DNA from: Pelotomaculum sp.
GTDB lineage: Bacteria > Bacillota > Desulfotomaculia > Desulfotomaculales > Pelotomaculaceae
Direction: 5' to 3'
Assembly (NCBI GenBank): GCA_018435055.1
Contig: JAHDOA010000016.1
Span: 1-64,000, forward strand
DNA: 64,000 bases
Shown here: in pieces, positions 52,366 to 60,566 of the stretch
Layout of the letters: each line of letters starts with the position of its first letter
How positions within the stretch are numbered: position 1 is the first letter of the stretch
Notes under the pieces: generated by a model
What the model saw: the letters and a program-made list of their open reading frames with translations, nothing else
What the model was told of the DNA's origin: nothing
Databases searched by the model: none
Translations under genes and position numbers: made by a program

Positions 52366-53321
52366 TTATGGCGCAATAAGGCTTTGATAACTAAGTCCCA
52401 AATACGGACATCCTCTAAACCAAGCCTCCAGACTCCAATTCCTGGAATGCCACTTTGTAAAACCAAGTGAATTTTTGTCATAAAACTTTTAATGTTTTCA
52501 AACCAAACAATATGCCGAGTGCCATTTTCTGTATATGTGTAGGTTGGCTCCTGGGCTTCTTCATCAAAACGGATTGTTGCCCCAAATTGTGCAGCCCTGT
52601 TGACGGCTTCATTAAATGAGAGCTCCATGGGCAGTATGGTATTTTCTGACCAATCGCGACCGTATACTGCCATTCCTAAACGAATTTTTTCTCTTGGAAT
52701 TACAGATAAAGCATATGAAAGAACTTGACGGACAAAACCTATTGAGGCAATAGGTCCGGGTTGACTTACATGCTCATCATAGGCAAGCACGTAAATTTGA
52801 TCACTGTTTTGCGCTAAATCAGGGTAACTAAAAGCTCCTGAAAATGGATGGGCAGGATCATCACGAAGTTCCGGAGGTACTGAAATAGTGACAAGTAAAC
52901 CAGCCGGCTTCAGGACCTGTGAAAGTTCGGTCATAAACGTCGTCATGAATTGTCTGTCTCCAGGTGGTACAAATTCAAAGTCTATGTTTACCCCGGGAAA
53001 ACCATAGCTTATTAGCATATTATAAATATTTAAGACCAGAGATCGGCGGAGATATTGGTTTGTTAGCAGTCTATGTATTAGGGGGCCGTATTCAGGGCTT
53101 GCAAAGTTATGAACAATAGGTATAACGGGCAAGCCAATTTGGCGTGTAATTGACAGAGTATTAGTGTCGGACTGGTCAATTAGATCAGCCTGTTCGGTTA
53201 CCCCGAACCAAAAAGGTATTAAGGCATTTATTTTAACCCCATTATTTATAAGACTCGCTATGGCCCTTGGTTCTGTTACATAATACCAGTTGTTTTCAAA
53301 GGGATACCCTTGTTGAATCAA
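52323..53321 (-). CDS. GH18 glycosidase, spore-peptidoglycan hydrolase-like
   Basis: 332 residues without signal peptide. The GH18 catalytic region has GFPGVNIDFEFVPPGDRQF (Asp/Glu acid), LLVTISVPPELRD, QIYVLAYDEH and IRLGMAVYGRDW. It is closest to SleL/YaaH-type N-acetylglucosaminidases that act on spore cortex, but LysM modules are missing; it may rely on another attachment. TTG 53321 has GGAGG. The last ~20 residues appear to be foreign sequence from the acyltransferase junction. It follows the L,D-transpeptidase gene. Confidence 0.8.
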   Translation of the reverse strand: MIQQGYPFENNWYYVTEPRAIASLINNGVKINALIPFWFGVTEQADLIDQSDTNTLSITRQIGLPVIPIVHNFASPEYGPLIHRLLTNQYLRRSLVLNIYNMLISYGFPGVNIDFEFVPPGDRQFMTTFMTELSQVLKPAGLLVTISVPPELRDDPAHPFSGAFSYPDLAQNSDQIYVLAYDEHVSQPGPIASIGFVRQVLSYALSVIPREKIRLGMAVYGRDWSENTILPMELSFNEAVNRAAQFGATIRFDEEAQEPTYTYTENGTRHIVWFENIKSFMTKIHLVLQSGIPGIGVWRLGLEDVRIWDLVIKALLRHNYTPATACPPNISK

Positions 53322-53377
53322 TTACAATTCCTCCAATGTAAAAAAGAATCAAATATCCAACAACTATGATTGAATTT

Positions 53378-54217
53378 TTATGGTCTAACATCTCCCAATG
53401 CCAAGTCATTAACCAGTTGCAGCCGGTTATAGGTCATAGGGCCTACGATTCCGTCGGGACTTAGCCCCTGATCCCGTTGAAATCGAATTACAGCTGCTTC
53501 TGTAACTGGACCGTAAAACCCGTCCAGGTCGCTTCGGTAATAGCCGAGTATTTGCAAAATTTGCTGGACACGTAATACATCTGAACCAGGTTCCACACCT
53601 ATACGTAGAAGTCTTCCTGTGAAAGCATTACCTGTTATTTTTACCCTAGTTCCGAGAGACACAAGGTCGTATATCCGGATAATGTCGTCATTGTGCATGC
53701 GGACACACCCATGACTGGCCGCAGTACCAATAGAGGCCTCGTTATCAGTGCCGTGAATGCCATACCCTCCCCATGGACAGTTAATTCTCATCCAACGCAC
53801 ACCGAATGGCCCCCCCGGGTTTAGTGTTTTTTGGATAATCTTCCAGTCCCCTATAGGTGTTGGTGTGTCGGGTTTACCCACAGCCACTGGAAAGAGTCCT
53901 GCCTGTCGCCCTAAATGTTGCAGCGAGAGTTGTAATGTTGATGTATCAATATTAATAACATATTCCGGTGAGATCGTAACTTCGTCTGTTGGACTGAGCC
54001 CCAAGGCATTATATGTGTCAGGTCCGACAATACCGTCCGGGGCCAGACCAAAACTCTGCTGTGCCCTAACAACAGCATCGCGTGTCTCCGGGTTATATAC
54101 ACCGTTAACCGGACCATTATAAAAACCCAGCTCCATAAGCCGTCTTTGTACATACTGGACGTCAGGTCCATTCATTAAAGGTTCCGATAATCGTAAGTAC
54201 CTACTTGCATATATCAT
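53378..54217 (-). CDS. L,D-transpeptidase with two peptidoglycan-binding domains
   Basis: 279 residues. PG-binding_1 repeat at ~12-70 (VQYVQRRLMELGFYNGPVNG), YkuD catalytic domain at ~80-195 with IHGTDNEA and the active site SIGTAASHGCVRM, and a second PG-binding repeat at ~210-270. No clear signal peptide. It would form L,D-crosslinks in peptidoglycan, perhaps of the spore. ATG 54217 has GGGGTGA. Upstream of, and probably co-transcribed with, the GH18 gene. Confidence 0.88.
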   Translation of the reverse strand: MIYASRYLRLSEPLMNGPDVQYVQRRLMELGFYNGPVNGVYNPETRDAVVRAQQSFGLAPDGIVGPDTYNALGLSPTDEVTISPEYVINIDTSTLQLSLQHLGRQAGLFPVAVGKPDTPTPIGDWKIIQKTLNPGGPFGVRWMRINCPWGGYGIHGTDNEASIGTAASHGCVRMHNDDIIRIYDLVSLGTRVKITGNAFTGRLLRIGVEPGSDVLRVQQILQILGYYRSDLDGFYGPVTEAAVIRFQRDQGLSPDGIVGPMTYNRLQLVNDLALGDVRP

Positions 54218-54369
54218 GAATCTTCACCCCATAGCATAATATGAATGACACATGGCAATTGTTACCACCACCTCGTTATTCCCACACCGCTTCCCCGGGA
54301 TGCGGGCTTCACTGGCTCAACGGTTTCACCTTTTTAGACAAGCTAATGATGCTCCATTAATAAAATAAA

Positions 54370-54398
54370 CCCGATGGCGCTGGTACCATCCGGTTTTT
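54370..54398. terminator. Possible bidirectional terminator
   Basis: CCCGATGG (54370-54377) and CCATCCGG (54386-54393) pair with one mismatch; T-rich tracts lie on both sides. It may end the VanW operon, 57 nt beyond its last stop. Confidence 0.45.
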
Positions 54399-54454
54399 CA
54401 CAAGACTCCGCAAGGTTTTTCCTGCAAGTAAAATTCCCCGCACAGGTTATCGTC

Positions 54455-55807
54455 CTATTTTTCATCGCCTTTTGGTAATGGACCCATTAGAATAACTCTA
54501 TTCTCCGGCTCCATGTAATAACTTGAAATCAGAGTTTTAGAAATGACCTCATTATTTTTAAGAACCTCTTTATAAACATTTACCTCATAACCAGGTTTAC
54601 CGGAGTTTATCTCCTTAATTTCACCTTCCGGCAGGGAATCGTCCTCATTAATAACAACCTCCGGGTCGATAACCGACTTTTCCGAGGTAATCCTTACATT
54701 TCTGTCATTTTCTTTTTTTTGCCCGTAAATAGCGATTGTCAGCGTCCCATTTTCCGCCTTGCTGGTGATATAAACAGGTGTGTCATTATTGTTGGCGAAC
54801 TTGAGATCCAGGTAGTCACCGGCTATAGTGGCGTCGCGGCCCAGGGCTACATAGCTTACCGGGAGGGGATGGGGGGCGCGTTCCAGCACCGGCAGATCCG
54901 CAAGGATAACAGCGTTATAAAGGGTAGTGGCGACCTGGCATATACCTCCGCCAATATCTAGGTCCAGGTGGTCGCCTATGAACACAGGCGCTAATAAATA
55001 ACCTGTATCCGCGAGACGGGGTCCGAGACGTTTGTTTAATGAAAAAATTTCCTCCTGCTTTACCAGGCAGCCGTTAAGCGTGGAGCTTGCCAGGGCAATA
55101 TTATGTGACCTGTTAACGGCGCCTTCGTCATAGGTTGTAGAAAACTCCGCCAGCAAAGAATCAATACCTGCCAGAACCTCAGATGTAATGCCGGGTTTCA
55201 AAATCTGGCCGACTGCGGCCACCTGTAAATTTCCTTCAGACAGTACTTCGATTGTTTTTTCCACCGTTTTTTCAAAATCCAGTTGATAACCCATCGTTTC
55301 AGGGATAATTACGACCTCGTCACCCGACAATGTAACTGAAGCGTCTACAGCAGGCTTATCCCAATCATCCTTAATGCCTTTAATTTTTTCCTCAATTTTT
55401 TCTCTAGAAAAACTAATTCTAAGGGTTTTTTCAACTGGCCTGGCCCGGAGGCTTAATACATTTATTAACTGGCTGGCGTACATTTCCTTATTATAGTGGA
55501 TTAGGGCATTATTGGCAGAAGTAAGGCAATCATATTGCGCATCAATATCAGCAAGATTTATAAAGCAATTATTTCCCGCGCCCTCAATTATTAAATTGTT
55601 TTCTGCGGGGGAAGCCAGGCTGTTTTCCAGTTTTCGGGCGGCCTCAGCTGCACTTAAGCCGCCCACGGGGATGCCTTTTATAGATACACCCTGCGGGATT
55701 AATCCGTCAGATTTATTGACCAGGGCAACAGCCGCCCCTAAAACACTCACAACAGATAAAAAGAAAAGTAATAATGACAATAGTACGGCATTTTTAAATA
55801 GAGGCAT
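54455..55807 (-). CDS. VanW family protein
   Basis: 450 residues. A single membrane anchor (about 7-28) is followed by one or two peptidoglycan-binding-4-like domains (~60-220) and the VanW domain (~225-360: GCLVKQEEIFSLNKRLGPR, DIGGGICQVATTLYNAVIL, ERAPHPLPVSYVALGRDATI), with a C-terminal G5-like segment. VanW proteins are common in spore formers; function unknown. ATG 55807 has CCGGAGTG and lies 15 nt after the PRC-barrel gene. Confidence 0.87.
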   Translation of the reverse strand: MPLFKNAVLLSLLLFFLSVVSVLGAAVALVNKSDGLIPQGVSIKGIPVGGLSAAEAARKLENSLASPAENNLIIEGAGNNCFINLADIDAQYDCLTSANNALIHYNKEMYASQLINVLSLRARPVEKTLRISFSREKIEEKIKGIKDDWDKPAVDASVTLSGDEVVIIPETMGYQLDFEKTVEKTIEVLSEGNLQVAAVGQILKPGITSEVLAGIDSLLAEFSTTYDEGAVNRSHNIALASSTLNGCLVKQEEIFSLNKRLGPRLADTGYLLAPVFIGDHLDLDIGGGICQVATTLYNAVILADLPVLERAPHPLPVSYVALGRDATIAGDYLDLKFANNNDTPVYITSKAENGTLTIAIYGQKKENDRNVRITSEKSVIDPEVVINEDDSLPEGEIKEINSGKPGYEVNVYKEVLKNNEVISKTLISSYYMEPENRVILMGPLPKGDEK

Positions 55808-55822
55808 GGAACACTCCGGTTA

Positions 55823-56593
55823 CTACTCGCGAATATTCATAGTTAAATCAATGTACTTGTCGGCGGCCCTGGCAAGTTCGATTATTTCGTCAGTAATGAT
55901 TTCGCCTTCTTCGGCTATAACTTCACCATTGTCAGCAATAATTTTCATGGCTACTTTTTTGCCCAGAAGGTATTGACGCTGCTGCTCTTCAAAATGTCTA
56001 AGAGCATCAGCCGGTTGTATTTCATCCACAGTTTCACCTGGTGTATCATTGGTGTCTATTTGTTTGTTTTCCCAGGCAAGGTTAACGTTATGTTCATCAA
56101 GCTCGGGTATTATTTTTTCTTCGGCATCATCTTCAACAATCAGGAATTCAAGCCCGTATGTGAGGATTTGCTGTCTTGGAATTATGCCAACCGGTTTTTC
56201 GCCTCTCGCCGGTAGCAGCTGGCAGCCAGTGATATCACCAGTACTGTCGTTAATAAAATAATCGCCGACGGCGCCCACCAAACGGCCCTTTTTGCTTAAT
56301 ATCTTTAAACCGGCAATACAGATGTTCTTCTCCATAAGACTTAATGCACCGGCGCATTCGGTGACAGCTAAGAGTGATTGGCGGCCTGTCACAGTAAGGG
56401 CTGATTCTCCAATGCCCAAAATATCCCTAAAAGCTATTGCCTTCAGTCCCATGTACCAGGTTCCGTCCTCCACAAGTATAAAATCAACTCTTCCCTGTTG
56501 TGGATTAACAACAAGGCGCTTTACCCTACCTATGTATTTACCCTCTTCAATACTTAGGACCGGTAACCCCAAAACCTGCCCACTGCTTTTCAA
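55823..56593 (-). CDS. PRC-barrel domain protein
   Basis: 256 residues. Two PRC-barrel units are visible: residues ~5-75 (GLPVLSIEEGKYIGRVKRLV) and ~90-155 (ILSKKGRLVGAVGDYFIND). Then an acidic linker and a C-terminal KKVAMKIIADNGEVIAEEGE resembling an RpoB-like hybrid fold. Role unknown, likely cytoplasmic or membrane-associated. It overlaps the preceding gene by 4 nt (ATGA). Confidence 0.8.
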   Translation of the reverse strand: MKSSGQVLGLPVLSIEEGKYIGRVKRLVVNPQQGRVDFILVEDGTWYMGLKAIAFRDILGIGESALTVTGRQSLLAVTECAGALSLMEKNICIAGLKILSKKGRLVGAVGDYFINDSTGDITGCQLLPARGEKPVGIIPRQQILTYGLEFLIVEDDAEEKIIPELDEHNVNLAWENKQIDTNDTPGETVDEIQPADALRHFEEQQRQYLLGKKVAMKIIADNGEVIAEEGEIITDEIIELARAADKYIDLTMNIRE

Positions 56594-57768
56594 TTAATCC
56601 CGCCTCCTTGATTTAATTCTATAAGTTTTTTGGTTTTTTCAAGATTTGCTTTTATTTTAATAATATCTGGTATCTTTGAGTAAGGGGCTTGAGGCATTTT
56701 GGTGATTTTCAGAAGTTCCGCCAGAATTTCGAGGTATATCAGCCTTTCGTTTATTTTTTGTCTCAAATCTGGTTCGCTGATTAAATTCTCCTGTTCAATT
56801 ACAGATTTCAAGATCAGCATGGCCTGGGAATATTGGCCCAGTCCCTGGTAAACCGTGGAGATTTCCAGAGCCAGGGTTGTTGACATATGTTGTTCCCTGT
56901 TCATCTGGAAGGCTGCCATGAAATACTTTACCGCCCCGATCAAATCACCGGTAGTCCTTGCTTTAAACCCGGCAGAAATAAAGTCATTTATTGTGACGGG
57001 GAAGGTTGTTTTATCTGTGACATCCTCACTGGTTTTATCTGTGATATCTGTGATATCCTCACGGGATTCATTATTTTCCTGGCCGTGCGACGTCTGGTCT
57101 TCATCCCGCCATATGTCTCCAGCCACAGCGGGAGCCTCATCGGCAACCACAGCGGGAGCCTCATCGGGAGCCTCGGCCGCGGCAGCCTCATCGGCAGCTA
57201 TATCCCGCGGGGAAACTGGTTCTGCCGTAACCTGCTGAGCCCTGTTAGAAGACAACTCCGGTTCGGGGGTCAGTTCTTCCTCTTCTGCCGGGATGTTTTC
57301 TCCTGTAGAAATAACATCCTCAGGACAATTTGTGTACCCAAATTCCTGGTGGCCTGCGGATATATCTATTCCGATCTCGTCCTCATGATGTTCATTTGCA
57401 GTCATATGGACGGGGGAATCTGCTGTTTCCTCCTCCGATGAGTCGTAATCATCAACCGGTATCTCTGCAGAGTTTTCAGGTTCCAAAACATTATCCAGCA
57501 GCGTGGCGCTGGATGTGTTCAAGAAAATCCTGCTCTCGGCATAACCCAGAGCAACGGCAATAATAACGATCAGCCCAAAGTAAACAGCCATAACCACAGC
57601 TGGACTTAGAGTAGTGATAGTTACAGGGAAAAATGCGCCCAGGATAAATGAAATCCCCACCGTACCGTAAATTATGCGTGGACTCAGAGGGATGTATTTC
57701 TTTAAAAGGCTGAGAATTGCTGTCAAAATAAGGCTGAAGACCAGTAATATGGCCAAATATTCCAACAT
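56590..57768 (-). CDS. Membrane protein with acidic linker and TPR-like C-terminus
   Basis: 392 residues from ATG 57768 (GGGCGGG upstream); ATG 57795 lacks a ribosome site. Three hydrophobic segments in the first ~85 residues, then a long acidic, Glu/Asp/Ala-rich linker with DNA-level tandem repeats (DEAPAVV and DITDKT units at 57000-57200), then a helical region with a TPR-like pattern (FKARTTGDLIGAVKYFMAAF; STVYQGLGQYSQAMLILKS). First gene of a three-gene operon with PRC-barrel and VanW proteins. Function unknown. Confidence 0.6.
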   Translation of the reverse strand: MLEYLAILLVFSLILTAILSLLKKYIPLSPRIIYGTVGISFILGAFFPVTITTLSPAVVMAVYFGLIVIIAVALGYAESRIFLNTSSATLLDNVLEPENSAEIPVDDYDSSEEETADSPVHMTANEHHEDEIGIDISAGHQEFGYTNCPEDVISTGENIPAEEEELTPEPELSSNRAQQVTAEPVSPRDIAADEAAAAEAPDEAPAVVADEAPAVAGDIWRDEDQTSHGQENNESREDITDITDKTSEDVTDKTTFPVTINDFISAGFKARTTGDLIGAVKYFMAAFQMNREQHMSTTLALEISTVYQGLGQYSQAMLILKSVIEQENLISEPDLRQKINERLIYLEILAELLKITKMPQAPYSKIPDIIKIKANLEKTKKLIELNQGGGIN

Positions 57769-57964
57769 TGGATTAACCCGCCCTTTTTTCAACATTATCG
57801 ACGTAATTCGCTAATAAATCAAGATCAAATTGAATTATCAGGGATAAATAAGTCTGAATCTAACAAAACCTTCCTTCATGGAAAGGAAATCAGGGTTGTG
57901 CCGGAGAATGGTAGTAGCGGAGAATACTAAATGATTACTAGCGGAGTTGGTGGCTTTGCGGCAG

Positions 57965-58549
57965 ATGAGGTTGTTTATAGCAGTGAATTTTCCATTTGAA
58001 ATAAAAAAAGGCATCGGCTCATTCATTCAGGATTTAAGGAAGGTCAGGTCCGACATGAAATGGGTTGAGCCGGAAAACCTCCACCTGACGGTTCAATTCA
58101 TAGGTAATGTCAGTGAAAATGAAGTGCCGGCTGTGACGGCGGCGCTTAATAGAGCTGCCGCGAGAATCGCCCCATTTACCTTGAGGTTGGGCGGGATTGG
58201 CGTATTCCCTTCCCGGGAAAAGCCCCGCGTCTTTTGGGCCGGCGCTGGTGGCGATACCGCTGCCCTGTTGGAATTAAGCCGCCAGGTGCAGCGCGAGCTG
58301 GGAGTACTGGGTTTTGCTGCGGCGAAAAACAAATTTTCACCCCATCTAACTTTAGCCAGACTGCGCTCGCCGGCTGGTTTTGCCGAAGTTATGGACAGAG
58401 CGGAAAAAGCGGCGGAAAACAGGGTGTTTGGTTCCGCGAAAATTTCAACTGTGGACCTCATGCTGAGCGAACTTGGACCCAGGGGACCGAAATACTTCAC
58501 CCTGGCCCGGGCGCCGCTAACCAGGGTGTCAACAACCCCGTCCCCCTGA
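57965..58549 (+). CDS. thpR: RNA 2',3'-cyclic phosphodiesterase (ThpR/LigT)
   Basis: 194 residues from ATG 57965 (conserved RLFIAVNFP); TTG/GTG starts up to 57947 are possible. The two HxTx motifs are HLTVQF (~37) and HLTLAR (~127). It hydrolyses 2',3'-cyclic phosphates. The last residues (TRVSTTPSP) and the stop codon come from a copy of the variant palindromic repeat, so the native C-terminus is altered. Confidence 0.88.
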   Translation: MRLFIAVNFPFEIKKGIGSFIQDLRKVRSDMKWVEPENLHLTVQFIGNVSENEVPAVTAALNRAAARIAPFTLRLGGIGVFPSREKPRVFWAGAGGDTAALLELSRQVQRELGVLGFAAAKNKFSPHLTLARLRSPAGFAEVMDRAEKAAENRVFGSAKISTVDLMLSELGPRGPKYFTLARAPLTRVSTTPSP

Positions 58550-58552
58550 CAA
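58526..58552. repeat. Variant palindromic repeat inside thpR 3' end
   Basis: Inverse of the copy at 38714-38740 except for the last base. It supplies the thpR stop codon. Confidence 0.8.
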
Positions 58553-58634
58553 CCCCTGGCAACCCCCGTGAGGCATAATAGGTAAAAACCCGGCATAAAG
58601 TAAATTTAAATATGCATGAAAGAGAGTTTCGACA

Positions 58635-59246
58635 ATGTTAATTCTGGCGCTGAATGGAAGTCCCCATAGAGAAGGGAATACTGCTTTTTTACTGAATAAA
58701 GCTCTAGCGGAAATAAAGGCTGCCGGGGTTGAAACCTGCTTGCTCCAGGTAGCGGAAGGGATATATGACGCTAAAAACCCCTTTTGCCTGTGCTGCAGCA
58801 CGCCATGCGACGGGAGGTGCTATAAAAACACCAGGCTGGCTGAAATGTTTGATATGCTGCGCAGAGCTGACGGCATACTGCTGGGCAGCCCCGTGTATTT
58901 CGGCACAGTTTCAGCCCAGCTCAAGTCGTTTTGGGATAAAACCAGGCTTTTAAGACGCGAAAAATATCTGATCAATGTCGTGGGCGGCGCCCTGGCTGTC
59001 GGCGGTTCCCGTTTCGGGGGCCAGGAAACGACCCTGCGCGCCCTGCAGGACATGATGTTGTGCCAGGGTATGATTGTGGTGGGTGACGCCCACCTGGAGG
59101 AGGACGCCGGACATCAGGGCGCATGCGCCCAACAGCCTGCGGCGGCGGATGTGTCAGGGCCGGCCCGGGCCAGGGTTTTGGCCAGGCATGTCCTGGAGGT
59201 GGCGGAGGTCACAGCAGGCCTGAGACGGAGAGGAGTTGTCGAATAA
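58635..59246 (+). CDS. Flavodoxin-fold NAD(P)H oxidoreductase / Fe-S flavoprotein-like
   Basis: 203 residues. The FMN loop LNGSPHREGNTAFLL is at 7-20, GSPVYFGTVSAQLKSFWDKT at mid-protein, and VGGSRFGGQE-type FMN contacts later. A cysteine group C51, C53, C54, C58, C62 sits where iron-sulfur flavoproteins have a Cys motif, so it may hold a cluster. Substrate unknown. A plausible terminator follows at 59252-59286. Confidence 0.72.
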   Translation: MLILALNGSPHREGNTAFLLNKALAEIKAAGVETCLLQVAEGIYDAKNPFCLCCSTPCDGRCYKNTRLAEMFDMLRRADGILLGSPVYFGTVSAQLKSFWDKTRLLRREKYLINVVGGALAVGGSRFGGQETTLRALQDMMLCQGMIVVGDAHLEEDAGHQGACAQQPAAADVSGPARARVLARHVLEVAEVTAGLRRRGVVE

Positions 59247-59251
59247 CATCA

Positions 59252-59286
59252 CCGGCGGCTTTTGCTGTGCCGGGTTTTTCTTTTTT
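59252..59286 (+). terminator. Rho-independent terminator
   Basis: CCGGC (59252-59256) pairs with GCCGG (59269-59273), with a weaker inner stem, followed by a T-rich run. Confidence 0.6.
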
Positions 59287-59371
59287 AAAAGAATATTTAC
59301 AGCAGGATTATAGTCCTTTTTAGTAGAATGTTTTTTAACCATTTCAAATCCGGATAGGATGGTGGCATTGA

Positions 59372-60382
59372 ATGGATATCCGTTTTCATTCCGAAGAATT
59401 GGAGCGCCAGACCTTATCTTCCCGCGCCTGCTTGAGCAGCGCCAGCCGCGGCCGGCGGCTGGCGGAAGAGGAATGCAGCGTGCGCACAGCTTTCCAGCGC
59501 GACCGGGACCGGATCATCCATTCAAAAAGCTACAGGCGCCTTAAACACAAGACGCAAGTCTTTATCATTCCGGAAGGTGATCATTATCGCACCAGGCTTA
59601 CGCACACAATGGAGGTGGCGCAAATCGCCCGTACCGTGGCCAGAGCGCTGCGGCTTAATGAGGACCTGGCCGAAGCGGTAGCGCTGGGACATGATCTCGG
59701 CCACACACCCTTTGGCCACGCCGGTGAAAATGCGCTGGACAGGGTTTTCAAACCTGGTTTTAGACACAATGAACAGAGCCTCAGAGTGATAGATTTTCTG
59801 GAAGGCGGCAGGGGCCTTAACCTAACCTGGGAAGTAAGGGACGGTATTTTAAACCACACCGGCCCGGAAATTCCATCTACTCTGGAGGGGCAGATCGTCA
59901 GATTCGCCGACCGGGTTGCCTATATCAACCATGATATCGATGATGCGATCCGGGGCGGGATAATTACAGCGGAGCAGATCCCGGCTGAATGTCTGGCGGT
60001 CCTGGGGAAGGGCCACAGGGACAGGATCAATACAATGGTGCTGGACCTGATCCACACAAACCTGGATGAGACTGCCAGCATTAAAATGAGTCCTGCTATC
60101 CTGGCTGCTACCGATAAGCTGCGAGATTTTATGTTCGCTTACGTTTATACCGGTGCGCAAGCAAAGCGGAATGAGGCCAAAGCCTGTCATGTGGTGCAAA
60201 ACCTGTATAAACACTTTATGGGGCATGCCGAACTCCTCCCGCCGGAATACCAGCGGCGCGCCGCTGGGGAAAATACCGACCGGGCGGTTTGTGATTATAT
60301 CGCCGGGATGACGGACAATTTCGCCATACGGATTTACCAGCATTACTTCCTGCCGCTGCCGCAGGCGCCCCGGGCCCCATAA
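59372..60382 (+). CDS. dgt: Deoxyguanosinetriphosphate triphosphohydrolase-like protein
   Basis: 336 residues, HD superfamily. RDRIIHSKSYRRLKHKTQV, HYRTRLTHTMEVAQIART, ALGHDLGHTPFGHAGE (metal-binding HD) and RFADRVAYINHDIDDAI are the dGTPase-like blocks. It hydrolyses dNTPs to nucleosides and triphosphate. ATG 59372. It precedes dnaG as in several Clostridia. The 184-nt gap after it shows no gene. Confidence 0.92.
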   Translation: MDIRFHSEELERQTLSSRACLSSASRGRRLAEEECSVRTAFQRDRDRIIHSKSYRRLKHKTQVFIIPEGDHYRTRLTHTMEVAQIARTVARALRLNEDLAEAVALGHDLGHTPFGHAGENALDRVFKPGFRHNEQSLRVIDFLEGGRGLNLTWEVRDGILNHTGPEIPSTLEGQIVRFADRVAYINHDIDDAIRGGIITAEQIPAECLAVLGKGHRDRINTMVLDLIHTNLDETASIKMSPAILAATDKLRDFMFAYVYTGAQAKRNEAKACHVVQNLYKHFMGHAELLPPEYQRRAAGENTDRAVCDYIAGMTDNFAIRIYQHYFLPLPQAPRAP

Positions 60383-60566
60383 CGCCAGTTGTTATTCATG
60401 TAAATATTGTCGAAAAAAAGGATAATTTATAGAAATAACGAATTCTAGTGTTAAGAAATGCACTTTTTGCTGGGGTATTTAATAACAATTTGCGGAAGGA
60501 CAAAAACAATATTTGTTGAACTGCTTTACTATTACAGAACTTATGGAAAAAGAAGGGTGATCTTGG

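Noticed and set aside
56887-57441. 184-codon plus-strand ORF with repeated Gly-Ser-Leu-Ile units
   Set aside because: It arises from the tandem repeats of the opposite-strand acidic linker; no ribosome site.
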